64,000 nucleotides of DNA from Ancylothrix sp. D3o (GTDB lineage: Bacteria; Cyanobacteriota; Cyanobacteriia; Cyanobacteriales; Oscillatoriaceae): NCBI RefSeq assembly GCF_025370775.1, contig NZ_JAMXEX010000006.1:62001-126000 (forward strand). Reading direction: 5' to 3'. The notes beneath the pieces were generated by a model, which was not told the DNA's origin, made no database searches, and worked only from the letters and a program-made list of their open reading frames with translations. Positions within the stretch are counted from its first letter, which is position 1; each line of letters opens with the position of its first letter. Position numbers and translations under genes: made by a program. This document shows, in pieces, positions 9,314 to 18,671 of this stretch.

Positions 9314-9967
9314 TTAATCTTCTTGAGATTTAAAACCTATTCTTTTGCTGCCTTGGAGGGTTAAAAAACCAGCTAGTAAACCTAAGCCTAACAAGGTACG
9401 GGGTTCGGGGACAGAGACAGAGGGGGCTTCTTGCCAGGACGCTTTTACAAAGAAGTCGTTGGTATCTCTGTCGCCGACAAAGCCATCATCCCAAGCCAGG
9501 GTGTAAGAAGTTTCTGAGTTGGGGGTAAAGACAGTCGATACGGGAGAAGAGGAATCCACGATCTTGTCTGGGGTGCTGCGATAGCCCCATTTGGTAGTAT
9601 CGATTTGAATTTTTTCGTAACTTTGGAGAACTAACTTGTAGTCGGTTTGGGCTTGGAAGGTAAACGATGCGAAGCATTGTAACACGGAAATGCCACAAGT
9701 GCCCTGCCAATCGTTGACGTTAGTGTGCTGAATATCCGCGTTTTGAGTTTCTTTGAGCAGAGAAATAAAACTGCCACCGGCCTGCTGGACACCAAAATCT
9801 GACTTATAGATGCCCTGTGACTTCAAAAACTCAAAATTTACAGTCGTATCTTTATCAAAACGGATGCCGCTGTTAGCAAAAAGGTTAGAAGCTTGTGCGG
9901 GGGGAGAAACGCCAAAGCTCAAGACGCTTACAGCGCTAATGAGGGCAAAATCTTTGAGGAATTTCAT
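9314..9967 (-). CDS. PEP-CTERM sorting-domain secreted protein
   Basis: This 217-residue protein starts with a classical signal peptide (positive MKFLKDF, hydrophobic core, cleavage after AQA). The middle is a polar beta-rich domain with QGTCGISVLQCFASFTF. It ends with VPEPRTLLGLGLLAGFLTL followed by basic residues. That layout (V-P-E-P, hydrophobic span, Arg/Lys cluster) is the PEP-CTERM signal recognised by an exosortase. Such proteins go to the cell surface and are often encoded near exopolysaccharide genes, as here. The ligand or role of the central domain is unknown, and no exosortase gene is in the window. Confidence 0.88.
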   Translation of the reverse strand: MKFLKDFALISAVSVLSFGVSPPAQASNLFANSGIRFDKDTTVNFEFLKSQGIYKSDFGVQQAGGSFISLLKETQNADIQHTNVNDWQGTCGISVLQCFASFTFQAQTDYKLVLQSYEKIQIDTTKWGYRSTPDKIVDSSSPVSTVFTPNSETSYTLAWDDGFVGDRDTNDFFVKASWQEAPSVSVPEPRTLLGLGLLAGFLTLQGSKRIGFKSQED

Positions 9968-10471
9968 ATTATGCTCCTGAAAATCTCACTTTTGAGATGC
10001 TCCTGACCTGAGTAGTTGACAAACGAGAGGTTATTTTAAGCCTTTACGGTAAGCCCATTCTACTTAGTTCTGGGTTGTTTTGCACCTTGCCGGTGGTAAG
10101 TTTAGAGAAATTTGCTTAAGTCTTTACAATGGGTAAAGTTTTTGTGAAGTTGTGAAATTATCTACATTTTTTAACTTCTTCAAAACTTTTAGGTGATAAG
10201 TTTTTTGTTTAGGTTTTAGCCAGAGAACTTGGAAAGCTTTTTTGGGTATTTTCCAAGCTGCTGACCTGCATTGTACAGAATAGCCCTATTGCTGATCATA
10301 AAGCAGAGGGCATCAGCACCGATACAGTAAAATTACTATTTTGGTGAAAAAGAACAGCTAAAGCTTCTCAGTAGAATTACGCAAACAGGTCAAATCACCG
10401 GCACTGCAAAGGAGTGGGCCGGTGAGTTTGGGAACGATAAAAGAACCGCTTAAGGAGGGGGGTGGTTAAAT
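9968..10471. other. 500-base spacer upstream of the PEP-CTERM gene
   Basis: No ORF with coding character was found. It should hold the PEP-CTERM promoter (minus strand). It also holds the tail of the wzc transcript, with the hairpin at 10395-10425. The rest is AT-rich without recognisable repeats. Confidence 0.5.
10395..10425 (-). terminator. hairpin downstream of the wzc-like gene
   Basis: TCACCGGC and GCCGGTGA are perfect 8-bp arms around a 15-base loop, about 45 bases beyond the stop of the minus-strand autokinase gene. On the minus strand a short TTT follows. It is a plausible terminator, although the arms also carry the locally frequent ACCGGC/GCCGGT motif. Confidence 0.5.
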
Positions 10472-12781
10472 TTAGCGGACTTTTGCGTAGGGGGAAGGGG
10501 TAGAGCCTTTGGCACCATTGGCGACCAAACCCAGCACCGAAGCGCCAGAAATTTTTAAGCCTTCCATTGCTTTAATTAAGACGGAGCGGTCGGTTTTTTC
10601 CATGCTGACGACTAAAACCATGCCATCGGTATGGGCGCCAATGATGTTGGCATCGGCCAGACCGACCAAAGGCGGGGTATCATAAATTACCAAATCAAAA
10701 AATGCCTGAAATTGCTCCATCAAATAAAGCATTTTGTTGGAAGACAGTAATTTGATTGGGTCTGGTGGAAGTGAGCCGGCAGTCAGAACAAATAAATTAT
10801 CCTGACCAGGGATTTCTTCTGACCAAACACTGTGAGCGCGTTGAATGACATCATTGAGACCCATATCGGTGGCAATGGCATCACTGAGACCGCGTACATT
10901 GGGGAGGCCAAGTTTAGTATGAATTTTAGGACAGCGCAGATCAGCATCGACGAGTAAAACGCGCTGACCGATGGCGGCGGCGGTTTGGGCGAGGTGGACA
11001 GCGACTGTGCTTTTGCCGTCACCGATGGAGGCTGAACCAATAGCAAAAGAGCGGATCGGGTTTTGGGGGTTGAGTAAGCGGATGTTGGTGTAGAGATAGC
11101 GGAAGGCTTCTTTGACCGGTTTGGTGGTGTCGGTGCGAGAAGAGGTGTTGACATTGCCCAAAACCAGATTTAAGCCGCCGGTGGACGACGGCGCGGTTGT
11201 CAGGGGTTCAGAGGTCGGTGGAACATTAACTTTGTCGAGAGTTTTGGCATAGGGAATGACTCCCAACAGAGGCAATTTGGTAGCAAATCGCGCTTCTTCG
11301 GGCGTGTGGAAAACAGTGTTAAGGACTTCCACCAGAAAGCCGACGCCGATCCCCAACAACAAGCTCAACACAACCACAATGGCTAACTGACGGCTGGTTT
11401 GTGAAATCGTAACGGAGATGAGGCGGCCTTCTTCATCCTTAATCAAATCGGGTTTAGCAACAAGCGTCCAGTTGACCTGTTGTTGAGCAGCACCGAGTTG
11501 CATGGTTTCGCGTTTTTCTAAAAACAGCTTCAGGCTGTCGGTGGCGACTTCTAGTTCTCGTTGTAGGTCGGTATATTGACGCAAAACCGAGGGAAATTGC
11601 TCGATTTGTTGATTTAAAACGTCTTGACTTTCAGACAGTTGGCGTTCACGGGCTTCTAGTTGGCGAATCTGACCGGCAATATTTTCAAGGGCAGCTTGTG
11701 CTTGTTGTTGCAGCGATTGGTTGAGACTTTTCTGTTGTTCACGCAAAGACTGGATCGGGGCGCTGTCATCATAAAAAATTGCCGAGTTAATAGAGAGTTG
11801 ATTGTTTATGGCATTTAACTGTCCGATGATACTTTCGTAGGCTTTAGGGTTAACCTGTACCAGCCAGGTTGTATCGCCTCTATCTAGTTGCTGTTGGAGG
11901 TTGTTGTAGTAGGCACGGGTTTCGGCGAGTTGGGTTTGCACATCCAACAAACGGATGGCTAAAACGTTGGATTGATCCGCTTGACTTCTGCTGGTAATTT
12001 CTGGCAGGCTGAGGTTGGATTCTTGCCGCAGTTTTTGCAATTGAGCTTGCAGTTTGTCTACCCGCTGGCGCAATTCGGGAAGCTGAGAGTCTATAAAACT
12101 AATTGCCTTTTGAATTTGGCTGAGGCGTTCTTTGCGGCTGTAATCGAGAACGTAGTCTGCCAAAGTGTTGAGAACCAATTTAATTTTTTGGGGCTCTTCG
12201 TCTTGGTAAGTAAAATTTAACAGTTTTGTGCCGGCTTGTTTGCCATCTCTTTCATACATAACCCGGCTGATTGAGAGCCTATTTACCAGCGAGCTATAGC
12301 TAATACTATCGGGATCTTTTACTTTTGCTTTTAATTGATCAATGACTGGGGCAAGAATTTCGGGACTTTTGAGCAGGCGAATTTGAGTTTGATAATCGAG
12401 TAAACTAGAGTCTTCAACGGCAGCGCCAATTCTGCTGATATCGCCGACACCTTCATTAACGCTTTGCGCTTGTAAAAACAGTCGAGCGATCCGGCCTTCG
12501 GCTGTGACTGGCTCAACTAAGACACGAAAACTGCCTTGATATTCTTTAGGAATTTGCTTGTTGTTCCAAACCACCGCACTGCCGGCGGCGGCGCTGATGG
12601 CGACTGCCACGCCCAACATGACGATCAGGCGGCGGCGGACGGCGGAAAACACCCAAGCTAAATCAAGAGCCTGTTCTTCGCCTTCGCCGGGGGTGACGGC
12701 TTTGCTGTTGGCCGTTAGGGATGTAGGCGGGGGGCTGTTGCGTTTGGAGTTTGGGGATTGAAAGTGATATTCTGTATCCAT
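10472..12781 (-). CDS. Wzc-like polysaccharide co-polymerase / tyrosine autokinase
   Basis: This 769-residue inner-membrane protein has an N-terminal Wzz segment with a first membrane span near 53-75. A long periplasmic coiled coil (about 210-440) and a second span near 465-490 follow. The cytoplasmic BY-kinase domain has Walker A GSASIGDGKST at 582-592, Walker A' LLVDADLR near 609, and Walker B LVIYDTPPL near 697. These proteins set chain length and drive export with Wza. The C-terminus ends SPYAKVR and lacks the usual tyrosine cluster, so autophosphorylation must use few or other tyrosines. It is followed on the same strand by no partner and preceded by the Wza-like gene 45 bases upstream, so the two are probably cotranscribed. 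Confidence 0.93.
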   Translation of the reverse strand: MDTEYHFQSPNSKRNSPPPTSLTANSKAVTPGEGEEQALDLAWVFSAVRRRLIVMLGVAVAISAAAGSAVVWNNKQIPKEYQGSFRVLVEPVTAEGRIARLFLQAQSVNEGVGDISRIGAAVEDSSLLDYQTQIRLLKSPEILAPVIDQLKAKVKDPDSISYSSLVNRLSISRVMYERDGKQAGTKLLNFTYQDEEPQKIKLVLNTLADYVLDYSRKERLSQIQKAISFIDSQLPELRQRVDKLQAQLQKLRQESNLSLPEITSRSQADQSNVLAIRLLDVQTQLAETRAYYNNLQQQLDRGDTTWLVQVNPKAYESIIGQLNAINNQLSINSAIFYDDSAPIQSLREQQKSLNQSLQQQAQAALENIAGQIRQLEARERQLSESQDVLNQQIEQFPSVLRQYTDLQRELEVATDSLKLFLEKRETMQLGAAQQQVNWTLVAKPDLIKDEEGRLISVTISQTSRQLAIVVVLSLLLGIGVGFLVEVLNTVFHTPEEARFATKLPLLGVIPYAKTLDKVNVPPTSEPLTTAPSSTGGLNLVLGNVNTSSRTDTTKPVKEAFRYLYTNIRLLNPQNPIRSFAIGSASIGDGKSTVAVHLAQTAAAIGQRVLLVDADLRCPKIHTKLGLPNVRGLSDAIATDMGLNDVIQRAHSVWSEEIPGQDNLFVLTAGSLPPDPIKLLSSNKMLYLMEQFQAFFDLVIYDTPPLVGLADANIIGAHTDGMVLVVSMEKTDRSVLIKAMEGLKISGASVLGLVANGAKGSTPSPYAKVR

Positions 12782-12826
12782 TTTCCGGGGGGTGTTTGCT
12801 TTAATGAAGAGTCAACAATTTTGAAT

Positions 12827-14440
12827 TTAAAATCCTAGTAATCTTAATAATTCGATAATCCGAGCCGGAATTGACACCGCTCCCAGGGTGCCGGCAGCAG
12901 GGCTTAAACCCAAATTTAAAGCGTCTACTAAGCTGGCAGTGCGGGAGCTTTTAACAAAGATGACATCGTTGTTGGAAAGGATGGGATTGGTTAGTTCATT
13001 GAGGGATTGGCCTAAGTCTAGGCTAAGAGTGCGCCTAGTGACGGTGCCGTCAAGGTTGAGACGAATTAGATCAATTTGATCGGTTTTGGCGCGGCTTTGG
13101 ATGATGCCCCCTGCTGCTAGGATAGCTTGATTTAGGCCGGTGTTGGCGGGAACTTGTACGGGGCCGGGCCGGTTGACTTCTCCAACAACTGTAACTTGTA
13201 TGGCAGCCGGAGCTAGGGTTGTTTTGCCAATTAAGCTGGCTTCTGCGGGGCTTAAATCGGTTGCAGTGGGAACGATAATCGTATCTCCATTTTGAACGAT
13301 GGTGTCTTGAGTGGCATCCCCGGTTTGCAGTAATTGCCAGAGATTTATATTAAATATTTGTTGGCCGGCTGTTTTGGTCAGCCTACGGATTTGAACTTGG
13401 CGCAGGTCTGCTTGTGGGCGAATACCGCCGGCGAGTTGGATAGCTCTGGTGACGGTGGGTAGTCCGACATTGTTATCAATGGTGGTGTTTCCTCCGAGCA
13501 AAACGTAACTGCCGGGGCGGTTGATTTCGCCGATGATGGTGATGTTGCGTGGTTGCTCAGCGGGGGTACCAAAACTGGCGGCTGAGAGTTGGATAGCTTC
13601 GGTGAGGTTGATGTTTGTGGAGGGGGGGACAAAGATGGCATCTCCATCTCGCAGGGTGATGTCGCTGGTGAGGAAGCCGGTTTGCAGGTATTCCCAAAGG
13701 TTGAAGGTGAGCAGTTGTTCGGGTGCGTTTCCGGGCCGGCGTCGCAGTTGGATGCGGCGAATATCGGCGCTTTGGGTGACTCCTTGGGCTCGTTCGAGGG
13801 CTTGGACTAGGGTAGGAAATTGAACTGAGGGGACGTTTCCTGAACCGGAGGTCAGGGGTATAGCGTAGGAGCCGGGCCGGTTGACTTCGCCGGAGATCCA
13901 GATGTTCATTGGACGGGCGGCGGATAAGCTGACGGTAATTATGGGCCGTCTGAGGATGCGGGAGTAGGCTGCTGAGATGTTGTCCGCTGCTTCTTGGAGG
14001 GTTAAGCCTTGGACGGATATGCCGCCGATGAGGGGCATTTGAATGGTGCCGCCGGCCGGGATTTGGTATTGTCCGCTAAGTTGGGGTAGGTCGTAGATGT
14101 CGATGCGGATATTGTCTCCGCCTCCCAAGGTGTAGACGCCTTGAGTAGGGGGTGCTGCGTTGGCCGGTGCTTGTGGTGGTGTCAGAAATGGCGATGGGGT
14201 GTTGGCCGGTGCTTGTGGTGGTGTCAGAAATGGCGACGGGGTATTGGCCGGTGCTTGTGGTGGTGTCGGAAATGGCGACGGGGTGTTGGTCGGTGCTGGT
14301 GGTGGGGGGGGGGCGGTTGTTGGGGGTGGTATGTTTGGCAATTGTGCCAAGCTAGGAGAGGCGACAGCTAGGGCGCTTACTGCCAATAGGCTAAGGCTTG
14401 TTAGGATTTGAGCGATAGGTTTTGATACCGCACGGGGCAT
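12827..14440 (-). CDS. Wza-like polysaccharide export protein with SLBB domains
   Basis: This 537-residue secreted protein has a signal peptide followed by a proline-rich linker of three 14-residue repeats (NTPSPFLTPPQAPA). Next comes the Poly_export domain (GGGDNIRIDIYDLPQLSG onward, about 105-190). At least three SLBB domains follow, each opening with a 'GEINRPGSY' type motif (GEVNRPGSYAIP, GEINRPGSYVLL, GEVNRPGPVQVP). The family forms the outer-membrane export channel of Wzy-dependent polysaccharides. Its SLBB set is longer than in E. coli Wza, as is usual in cyanobacteria. It is the first gene of a probable operon with the Wzc-like kinase and is divergent from the polymerase gene. Confidence 0.93.
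   Translation of the reverse strand: MPRAVSKPIAQILTSLSLLAVSALAVASPSLAQLPNIPPPTTAPPPPPAPTNTPSPFPTPPQAPANTPSPFLTPPQAPANTPSPFLTPPQAPANAAPPTQGVYTLGGGDNIRIDIYDLPQLSGQYQIPAGGTIQMPLIGGISVQGLTLQEAADNISAAYSRILRRPIITVSLSAARPMNIWISGEVNRPGSYAIPLTSGSGNVPSVQFPTLVQALERAQGVTQSADIRRIQLRRRPGNAPEQLLTFNLWEYLQTGFLTSDITLRDGDAIFVPPSTNINLTEAIQLSAASFGTPAEQPRNITIIGEINRPGSYVLLGGNTTIDNNVGLPTVTRAIQLAGGIRPQADLRQVQIRRLTKTAGQQIFNINLWQLLQTGDATQDTIVQNGDTIIVPTATDLSPAEASLIGKTTLAPAAIQVTVVGEVNRPGPVQVPANTGLNQAILAAGGIIQSRAKTDQIDLIRLNLDGTVTRRTLSLDLGQSLNELTNPILSNNDVIFVKSSRTASLVDALNLGLSPAAGTLGAVSIPARIIELLRLLGF
14162..14305. repeat. 42-bp tandem repeat inside the Wza-like gene
   Basis: Copies begin at 14162, 14204 and 14246, and a degraded fourth begins at 14288. 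They differ by one or two bases and encode the 14-residue NTPSPF(L/P)TPPQAPA linker units on the minus strand. Near-identity at the DNA level points to recent unit gain, and copy number may vary between strains. A run of 10 G (14304-14313) follows directly. Confidence 0.95.
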
Positions 14441-14655
14441 AATCTTCTAAGATTGCTTGATTCTTTCAATTTAGCTGGAGAAGGGAAATTCTGCAAAATT
14501 TAAGTCAGGGTTAAGTTAAAGGGTAGATCAAGAAAGTGGGGCTGACTTTAACTCTAGGTTGTTGCTGTGCTTGGGGGTGTGGTGTTGGCTGCCGATAGAA
14601 ATTCTTAGAATAAGTTGGCAATAAATTTTTTAAGGTAAAAATTGGTGATTAAGCC
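14441..14655. promoter_or_regulatory. divergent promoter region of the polysaccharide cluster
   Basis: This 215-base spacer separates the minus-strand wza/wzc-like pair from the plus-strand polymerase and following genes, so both directions must start here. It is AT-rich with no strong palindrome. I cannot point to exact -35/-10 boxes. Confidence 0.5.
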
Positions 14656-16014
14656 ATGAAAGAGCTTTTAGGAAATCCTTTAATTTTGTTGATTTTGGCC
14701 GGTCTGGGGATTGTCTATGGTTTGATGATTTACAATACTGTTGCCAAAAATGAAAAGGTTGCTAGTACGTTTGAGAAAATTGCTATAGGAATCTTTATTT
14801 TTACGATTTCAGGCGCTACCGGCGTGACGGTGATGCCTTTTACAAAATTTCATCCCTCTGTGATTCATAACGCCGAAACAAAAGATATTACTATTATTTT
14901 ACATTTGGCTTTTTATGGGAGCCTTTTGATTCTTTTATCTCCGCGACTTGTAAGTGGGGGTAAAAATTTGGTTCCTGCTATTATGAAATTTTTGGCCACC
15001 GATCCCAGTTTAGCACTTTTTTTAATATGGATGAGTATATCTGCTGGTTGGTCGGATACGCCTATGATCACATTCAGAGCATCTCTTGTGTATTTAGAAG
15101 TAACTTTTGTGGCGATTTATTTGGCAAAACAGTACACTTGGGAAGAATTATTTGCTGTGTGGCGGTGGGTCAACTTTTTTGTATTAATTTGGAGTTTAGC
15201 TAAACCCAATGCTTCTGTTAGGGCGGACATGGCAGGGTGTTGGAGTGGGATTCTAGGGCACAAAAATCAGTTTTCGTTTTTTATGGCACAAACGGCGGCT
15301 TTGTGGTTTGTTTTTGGAGCTTATAATCCAAAGAAACGTTTGATGGCTTTTGTGATTGGTATTTTAGCTTTGATTGGCTTGCAAAAAGGATGCAGCGGCG
15401 CGAGTCGAATTTTAACGGTGATTTTGATTGCGCTATGGGGTTCGTTGAGTTTTCTAAAAAAGTTGCCGGTGCAGTGGGCTTTTGTGTCTGTGATTCTTTT
15501 TATGGTGTTGAGTATTTGTGTTGGAATTGTAGTGCTGGATAATTTAGAGGCAATTGTGGTGGGCAAGTTGAATAAGGATATGACTCTCACAGGTCGAACT
15601 TTATTTTGGCCGCAGATTGTGGATTTTATCAACAAACGTCCCCTGACCGGTTATGGGTTGGCGGGATTTTGGCAGCCTTGGCGAGGTTTGGATAATCCGG
15701 CGGGGCCGATCATTGAGCCAAAAAGCAGTTTTATTCCTCCTCATTCTCATAATGGTTTTTTAGATTTGGCTTGTGATCTGGGATGGGGGGGTTTGGCGTT
15801 ATTTATCATTTCTTTTTTTGTTAATGTTTTTAAAGGGGTCGTGTATCTAACGCGGGATAAACTTCCTTATGCTGGCCTGCCTTTGTTTTTCCTAACCTAT
15901 GCGTTGATGACAAATCTAACGGAAACGGGTTGGTTTGGAACGACAAGTATTTGGTTTTGGTATATTGTTGTATCTGTGCGTACAGGTTTAGACACAACAT
16001 CTAAAAATTATTGA
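14656..16014 (+). CDS. O-antigen ligase / Wzy-like polymerase family protein
   Basis: This 452-residue polytopic membrane protein has 10-12 predicted spans. A large loop near residues 330-370 contains GLAGFWQPWRG and SHNGFLDLACDLGWGG. The H-N-x-(Y/F)-L-(D/E)-x-x-x-x-x-G-x-x-G pattern is typical of the Wzy_C domain of O-antigen ligases and repeat-unit polymerases. It would join lipid-linked repeat units on the periplasmic face. Being next to a flippase and export genes, a Wzy polymerase role is more likely than ligase, but the sequence alone cannot separate them. Confidence 0.88.
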   Translation: MKELLGNPLILLILAGLGIVYGLMIYNTVAKNEKVASTFEKIAIGIFIFTISGATGVTVMPFTKFHPSVIHNAETKDITIILHLAFYGSLLILLSPRLVSGGKNLVPAIMKFLATDPSLALFLIWMSISAGWSDTPMITFRASLVYLEVTFVAIYLAKQYTWEELFAVWRWVNFFVLIWSLAKPNASVRADMAGCWSGILGHKNQFSFFMAQTAALWFVFGAYNPKKRLMAFVIGILALIGLQKGCSGASRILTVILIALWGSLSFLKKLPVQWAFVSVILFMVLSICVGIVVLDNLEAIVVGKLNKDMTLTGRTLFWPQIVDFINKRPLTGYGLAGFWQPWRGLDNPAGPIIEPKSSFIPPHSHNGFLDLACDLGWGGLALFIISFFVNVFKGVVYLTRDKLPYAGLPLFFLTYALMTNLTETGWFGTTSIWFWYIVVSVRTGLDTTSKNY

Positions 16015-16097
16015 ATAACTTTGCAGTTTTTGCTAAGTGGAGAAGTTTATAATAGAGGAACTGTTAACAAGGGTCTGCCCGTTGTTGGAGGTAGAAA

Positions 16098-16124
16098 ATG
16101 ACCACGATTTCGCTATCTTCATAG
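16098..16124 (+). other. possible 8-codon leader ORF
   Basis: An ATG with a strong SD (TTGGAGG, 7 bases away) opens an 8-codon frame (MTTISLSS) ending at TAG. It lies about 60 bases before the flippase start and just after a small hairpin (AACAAGGG ... CCCGTTGTT). It could be a translated leader or a decayed start. Confidence 0.25.
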
Positions 16125-16184
16125 GCAGGCCGGTGATCTAAGTCTGAAAAAGTCTATTCTCTACCACAATGGGTGAGCGTTCTA

Positions 16185-17528
16185 ATGTTTGATAAGCTTA
16201 AGGCGATTTATCAAAAGTTGAGTCCAGGTTTCCGTCAAGTGTTGAGCAATACAGCCTGGTTGTTTGGAGAAAAAATTTTGCAAATGGCCTTGGGTTTGCT
16301 GGTAGGGGTTTGGGTGGCTCGCTATTTGAGTCCGCAAAATTTTGGCTTGCTTAATTATGCGACGGCGTTGGTGGGACTTTTGAGTCCGGTGGCGACTTTG
16401 GGGTTAAGCTCAATTGTGGTGCGGGATTTGGCCCGCGATTCGTCCCATAGAGAGGAAATTTTGGGGACGGCTTTTGTGTTAAAACTACTAGGGGGTTTGG
16501 CAACTTTTGCGGCGACTTTTGCTTTGGTAATGGTGTTAAATCCCCAGGATAAGCTAACGCATTGGTTGGTCGCCATTGCTGCCACGGGAACGATTTTTAC
16601 TTCTTTTGATGTGATTGATTTTTGGTTTCAGTCGCAGGTGCAATCTAAATTTACGGTTTGGTCTACTAATACGGCTTATATTTTAATTAATGTTGTCAAG
16701 ATTACGCTGATTCAAATGAGGGCATCGCTGGTGGCGTTTTCTTGGGCTTTGACGGCGGAAAAGGCGGTGGCTGCGGTGGCGCTGCTCATAACTTATAATT
16801 TGAAAGGGTATAAGTCGAGGGCGTGGCGTTTTAGTTGGGTGAGGGCAAAGGAATTATTGTCACAAAGTTGGCCGCTGATTATTTCTGGTTTTGTAATTAT
16901 GATTTATATGCGGATTGATCTGGTGATGTTGGGTCAAATGCGAAATTCGGCGGAGGTAGGGGTTTATTCGGCGGCGGTGAAAGTGGCGGAACTTTGGTAT
17001 TTTATCCCAGGATCGGTGGTGCAATCAGTTTTTCCGAAAGTGGTAAAAGCTAAGGATAACGATGAGAAGATTTATTATGAACGCTTGCAACAATTGTTTA
17101 ATTTTATGGCTTGGATTTCTTATGCAGTTGCGATTCCAATGACGTTTTTTTCTAATCAAATTGTTTGGTTGCTTTATGGGCCAAAATATGCGGATGCGGC
17201 TCCCTCGCTGGCGGTGTTGGTGTGGGCTGGCTTGTTTGTGTCTCTGGGCTTAGCAAGAGGGCCTTGGTTAATTACGGAGGGGCTGATGAAGTATTCCGCA
17301 GGTACGGCAGCGGTGGGGGCGGTTATTAATATGATTTTTAATTTCTTGTTGATTCCCAAGTATGGGGGTTTAGGGGCGGCGATTGCTACGGTTATTGCTC
17401 AGATGTTTGCTTCGTATGGTGCGAATTTATTTTATCCAAAAACTCGGCCTATATTTATACAGCAAACAAGAGCGCTTTTAGGATTAGGTTTGATAGATTT
17501 TATCCAGAGGAAATTAAAAAAAGATTAA
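16185..17528 (+). CDS. Wzx-like lipid-linked oligosaccharide flippase
   Basis: This protein of about 447 residues has 12-14 membrane segments of the MATE/MOP superfamily polysaccharide-synthesis type. The start has FGEKILQMALGLLVGVWVARYL and a long early hydrophobic block, and residues near 235-260 contain the charged MRIDLVMLGQM motif shared by RfbX/Wzx flippases. It moves lipid-linked repeat units across the membrane for the neighbouring polymerase. I prefer the ATG at 16185 because GGTGAG lies 8 bases upstream. A GTG at 16173 in the same frame would add four residues. Confidence 0.9.
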   Translation: MFDKLKAIYQKLSPGFRQVLSNTAWLFGEKILQMALGLLVGVWVARYLSPQNFGLLNYATALVGLLSPVATLGLSSIVVRDLARDSSHREEILGTAFVLKLLGGLATFAATFALVMVLNPQDKLTHWLVAIAATGTIFTSFDVIDFWFQSQVQSKFTVWSTNTAYILINVVKITLIQMRASLVAFSWALTAEKAVAAVALLITYNLKGYKSRAWRFSWVRAKELLSQSWPLIISGFVIMIYMRIDLVMLGQMRNSAEVGVYSAAVKVAELWYFIPGSVVQSVFPKVVKAKDNDEKIYYERLQQLFNFMAWISYAVAIPMTFFSNQIVWLLYGPKYADAAPSLAVLVWAGLFVSLGLARGPWLITEGLMKYSAGTAAVGAVINMIFNFLLIPKYGGLGAAIATVIAQMFASYGANLFYPKTRPIFIQQTRALLGLGLIDFIQRKLKKD

Positions 17529-17677
17529 AACAGTCAAAAATTATTTATCTATAGCTAGAATTAGATGGCAGATAATCAAGCAAGGGAGTGGAAAACTAAA
17601 ACAAAAAAATAATGCTAAAAATGTCGGCGATGGGTTTTTAATAGCTAACACCATTACGATAAAAATAAGGAGGACAA

Positions 17678-18610
17678 ATGTCAGAGATAGAAGGTTTAAA
17701 TAGAAAATTGAAAACGCCGGTTGCTTTTTTTATTTTTAAACGCCCATACACCACTGAGAAGGTATTTGAGGTAATTCGTCAAGCGAAACCGATGAAACTT
17801 TTGGTAGTGGCTGATGGCCCAAGGGCAGACCGAGCGGGTGAGGCTCAAAAGTGCGCTGCTGTTAAGGCTATTATAGATAGGGTTGATTGGGACTGCGAAG
17901 TTCTCAAGAATTATTCTGATGTCAATTTGGGATGTAAAAATCGGGTTTCTAGTGGGTTAGATTGGGTATTTAAGACGGTGGAAGAAGCTATTATTTTAGA
18001 GGATGATTGTTTGCCGAATCTCAGTTTTTTTCGGTTTTGTGAAGAGTTACTAGAAAGGTACAGGAATGATGAGCGGATTATGATGATTAGCGGAACAAAC
18101 TATGTGGGAGAGTGGAAGTCTGGCAGTCAAAGCTATCATTTTTCTTATTATGGAGGGATATGGGGCTGGGCTTCTTGGCGGAGAGCGTGGAAAAATTATG
18201 ATGTTAAGATGCAACTCTGGGAGTCGGAAGAAGTCAAGAATAGAATCAGGGATGTTCTGGCTAATGAATCTCAGTATAAAGTTCGGGCAAAACAGTTTGA
18301 AGAAACCTTTTTAGGAAAAATAGATACTTGGGATTACCAGTGGAGTTTTGCCCGTTTGTTGCAGTCTGGTTTATCGGTGGTTCCTTGCAAGAATTTAATT
18401 GCTAATATTGGTTTTGGAGAAGATTCTACTCACACAAGTTCTACATCATCTGGAGTTTCTGAAATGCTAACTTATGATTTTAATTTTCCAATTATGTTCA
18501 ATGAATTTACGGCTGTGGATAGAACGTACGACCAAAAGCTTTTTGACACGATAATTTCACCCAGGAGAGATTTATTGGCAAAAATCAAGAATAAGTTTAA
18601 TAAAAGGTAA
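17678..18610 (+). CDS. GT-A fold glycosyltransferase
   Basis: This 310-residue soluble enzyme starts near PVAFFIFKRPYTTEKVFEVI and has AIILEDDCLPN near residue 108. The E-D-D triad matches the metal/nucleotide-sugar-binding DXD motif of GT-A enzymes. Then come FFRFCEELLERYR and a conserved GGIWGWASWRRAW block around 160-172. This arrangement is known from cyanobacterial and enteric exopolysaccharide loci. The sugar donor is unknown. AAGGAGG lies 6 bases before the ATG. It is the third gene of the plus-strand assembly series. Confidence 0.85.
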   Translation: MSEIEGLNRKLKTPVAFFIFKRPYTTEKVFEVIRQAKPMKLLVVADGPRADRAGEAQKCAAVKAIIDRVDWDCEVLKNYSDVNLGCKNRVSSGLDWVFKTVEEAIILEDDCLPNLSFFRFCEELLERYRNDERIMMISGTNYVGEWKSGSQSYHFSYYGGIWGWASWRRAWKNYDVKMQLWESEEVKNRIRDVLANESQYKVRAKQFEETFLGKIDTWDYQWSFARLLQSGLSVVPCKNLIANIGFGEDSTHTSSTSSGVSEMLTYDFNFPIMFNEFTAVDRTYDQKLFDTIISPRRDLLAKIKNKFNKR

Positions 18611-18671
18611 AAAAAACCCTATCTTATTTTTTTCAAAAAATCCGCTCATAAAATAAAAACCCAGAGGAAAA

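Noticed and set aside
14162-14305. CRISPR-like direct repeats
   Set aside because: Units are contiguous without spacers and stay in the reading frame of a protein, so they are a coding minisatellite.
14141-14411. Several plus-strand frames with Gly/Val/Trp-rich repeats
   Set aside because: They are antisense images of the 42-bp Pro-rich repeat in the Wza-like gene.
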